Source of the DNA: JAKACA01 sp052143575 | GTDB lineage: Bacteria; Actinomycetota; Acidimicrobiia; Acidimicrobiales; Bog-793 | DNA length: 24,998 nucleotides | Direction: 5' to 3' | Assembly: GCA_052143575.1 (NCBI GenBank) | Contig: JBKQSP010000016.1 | Span: 1 to 24,998, forward strand | Shown here: one piece after another, positions 24,125 to 24,998 of the stretch | Layout: each line of letters begins with the position of its first letter | Position numbering within the stretch: the stretch's first letter is position 1 | Position numbers and translations under genes: made by a program | Notes under the pieces: generated by a model | Databases searched by the model: none | Told to the model about the DNA's origin: nothing | The model's input: the letters and a program-made list of their open reading frames with translations, nothing else

Positions 24125-24998
24125 TCAGATGTGGCCGGCGACGGGATGGGGTACGTAGGGGGCCTCGAGCTGCTTGATCTCCTCGTCGGTGAGCACGAGC
24201 TGCTCGCCCGCAAGGGCATCCTCGAAATGGGCAAGCTTGGTGGAGCCGACGATCGGAGCCGTCACGCCCGGACGCTGCAGGAGCCAGGCAAGGGCGACCT
24301 GGGCGGTCGGCACGCCGCGCCCGGCTGCCACGGCCTCCGCCGCCTCCACGACGTCGAAGTCCGTCGGCTGGTCGTAGAGGAAGTCGGCGAACTGGTCCGT
24401 CTCGGCCCGCCTCGTGCGCCGCTCGCCGCTGCGTGAGCGGTTGCCGGCCAGCAGCCCGCGTGCCAGCGGGCTCCACGGGATGACACCGACTCCCTGGTCG
24501 ATGCATTGCGGGATCATCTCGCGTTCCTCTTCTCGGTAGACGAGGTTGTAGTGGTTCTGCATCGAGACGAAGCGCGTCCATCCGTTCGCATCGGCCGTGT
24601 ACTGCGCCTTGGCGAACTGCCAGGCGAACATGCTGCTGGCGCCGACGTACCTCGCCTTTCCGGCCCGCACGACGTCGTGCAGGGCTTCCATCGTCTCGGC
24701 GATCGGCGTGCGCTGATCCCAGCGGTGTATTTGGTAGAGATCCACGTAATCCATCTCGAGTCGGCGGAGCGAAGCGTCGATGCCCGAGAGCACGTGCTTG
24801 CGGGAGAGCCCGCCTCCGTTCTGTCCCGGCGTCACCGGCATGAACACCTTCGTGGCGACGACGACCTCGTCGCGGCTGAGGAACTTGCGAAGGAGGTTGC
24901 CGGTGACGATCTCGCTTGCACCTGCCGAGTAGACGTCGGCGGTGTCGAAGAACGTCACCCCGCCCTCGACGGCTGCCTTCACGATCGGTTCGGCCGCC
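24125..24998 (-). CDS. Aldo/keto reductase, N-terminus cut by the window edge
   Basis: An open frame of 290 residues enters from the right edge; the first visible residues (AEPIVKAAVEGGVTFFDTADVY) correspond to the second strand-helix of the AKR barrel, so roughly the first 35 residues lie outside. The catalytic tetrad is complete: Asp and Tyr in FDTADVY, Lys in VVATKV and His in YQIHRWD. VIPWSPLARGLL and the late GSTKLAHFEDAL (NADPH-site) blocks are typical. It resembles YajO/YghZ-type NADPH-dependent reductases of broad aldehyde substrates. It is co-directional with the pyrimidine operon but separated by 192 bp holding a palindrome and a promoter, so it is probably a separate transcript. 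A link to semialdehyde metabolism is possible but not shown. Confidence 0.92.
   Translation of the reverse strand, partial: AAEPIVKAAVEGGVTFFDTADVYSAGASEIVTGNLLRKFLSRDEVVVATKVFMPVTPGQNGGGLSRKHVLSGIDASLRRLEMDYVDLYQIHRWDQRTPIAETMEALHDVVRAGKARYVGASSMFAWQFAKAQYTADANGWTRFVSMQNHYNLVYREEEREMIPQCIDQGVGVIPWSPLARGLLAGNRSRSGERRTRRAETDQFADFLYDQPTDFDVVEAAEAVAAGRGVPTAQVALAWLLQRPGVTAPIVGSTKLAHFEDALAGEQLVLTDEEIKQLEAPYVPHPVAGHI

Overview
The window is high-GC bacterial DNA, dense with genes that often overlap by a few bases and start at ATG or GTG behind purine-rich ribosome binding sites. Protein style, a TIGR03842-type (F420-type) luciferase-like oxidoreductase and a RutG-like permease all fit an actinobacterium. 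The exact lineage cannot be read from the sequence. I see no tRNA, rRNA, CRISPR array, transposase or phage gene, and no recognisable transcription factor.

Layout. (1) 1-2251, minus: the N-terminus of an NCS1 nucleobase permease cut by the left edge, downstream of two overlapping KAS III-like condensing-enzyme genes, one with a complete catalytic triad and one degenerate. (2) 2377-2985, plus: a carboxymuconolactone-decarboxylase-family protein. (3) 3052-7431, minus: allH-allF-allG homologues (the three subunits of oxamate carbamoyltransferase), then a small PH/GRAM-like protein, a strong hairpin and a tiny membrane protein. (4) 7793-17659, plus: RutG-like permease, a structured leader, a GNAT-like protein, a barbiturase/cyanuric acid hydrolase-family enzyme, a three-subunit molybdenum hydroxylase (FAD, 2Fe-2S and Mo subunits), a cytosine-deaminase-like amidohydrolase and a phosphotriesterase-family hydrolase. 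(5) 24015-17656, minus: promoter, beta-ureidopropionase, dihydropyrimidinase, LLM oxidoreductase, methylmalonate/malonate semialdehyde dehydrogenase and a class III aminotransferase. (6) 24125-24998, minus: an aldo/keto reductase cut by the right edge.

How they work together. The simplest reading is a pyrimidine-catabolism supercluster holding both known ring-opening strategies. In the oxidative arm a molybdenum hydroxylase (uracil/thymine dehydrogenase-like) would make barbiturate, and barbiturase would open it to ureidomalonate. In the reductive arm dihydropyrimidinase and beta-ureidopropionase would give beta-alanine or beta-aminoisobutyrate, which the aminotransferase and the CoA-acylating dehydrogenase would carry to acetyl-CoA or propionyl-CoA. 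No dihydropyrimidine dehydrogenase, ureidomalonase or carbamate kinase is visible here. The most interesting idea is that the AllFGH-type carbamoyltransferase fills the ureidomalonase gap: ureidomalonate is the one-methylene-longer homologue of oxalurate, the AllFGH substrate, so phosphorolysis would give malonamate plus carbamoyl phosphate and save energy as ATP. This is inference from gene content and chemistry.
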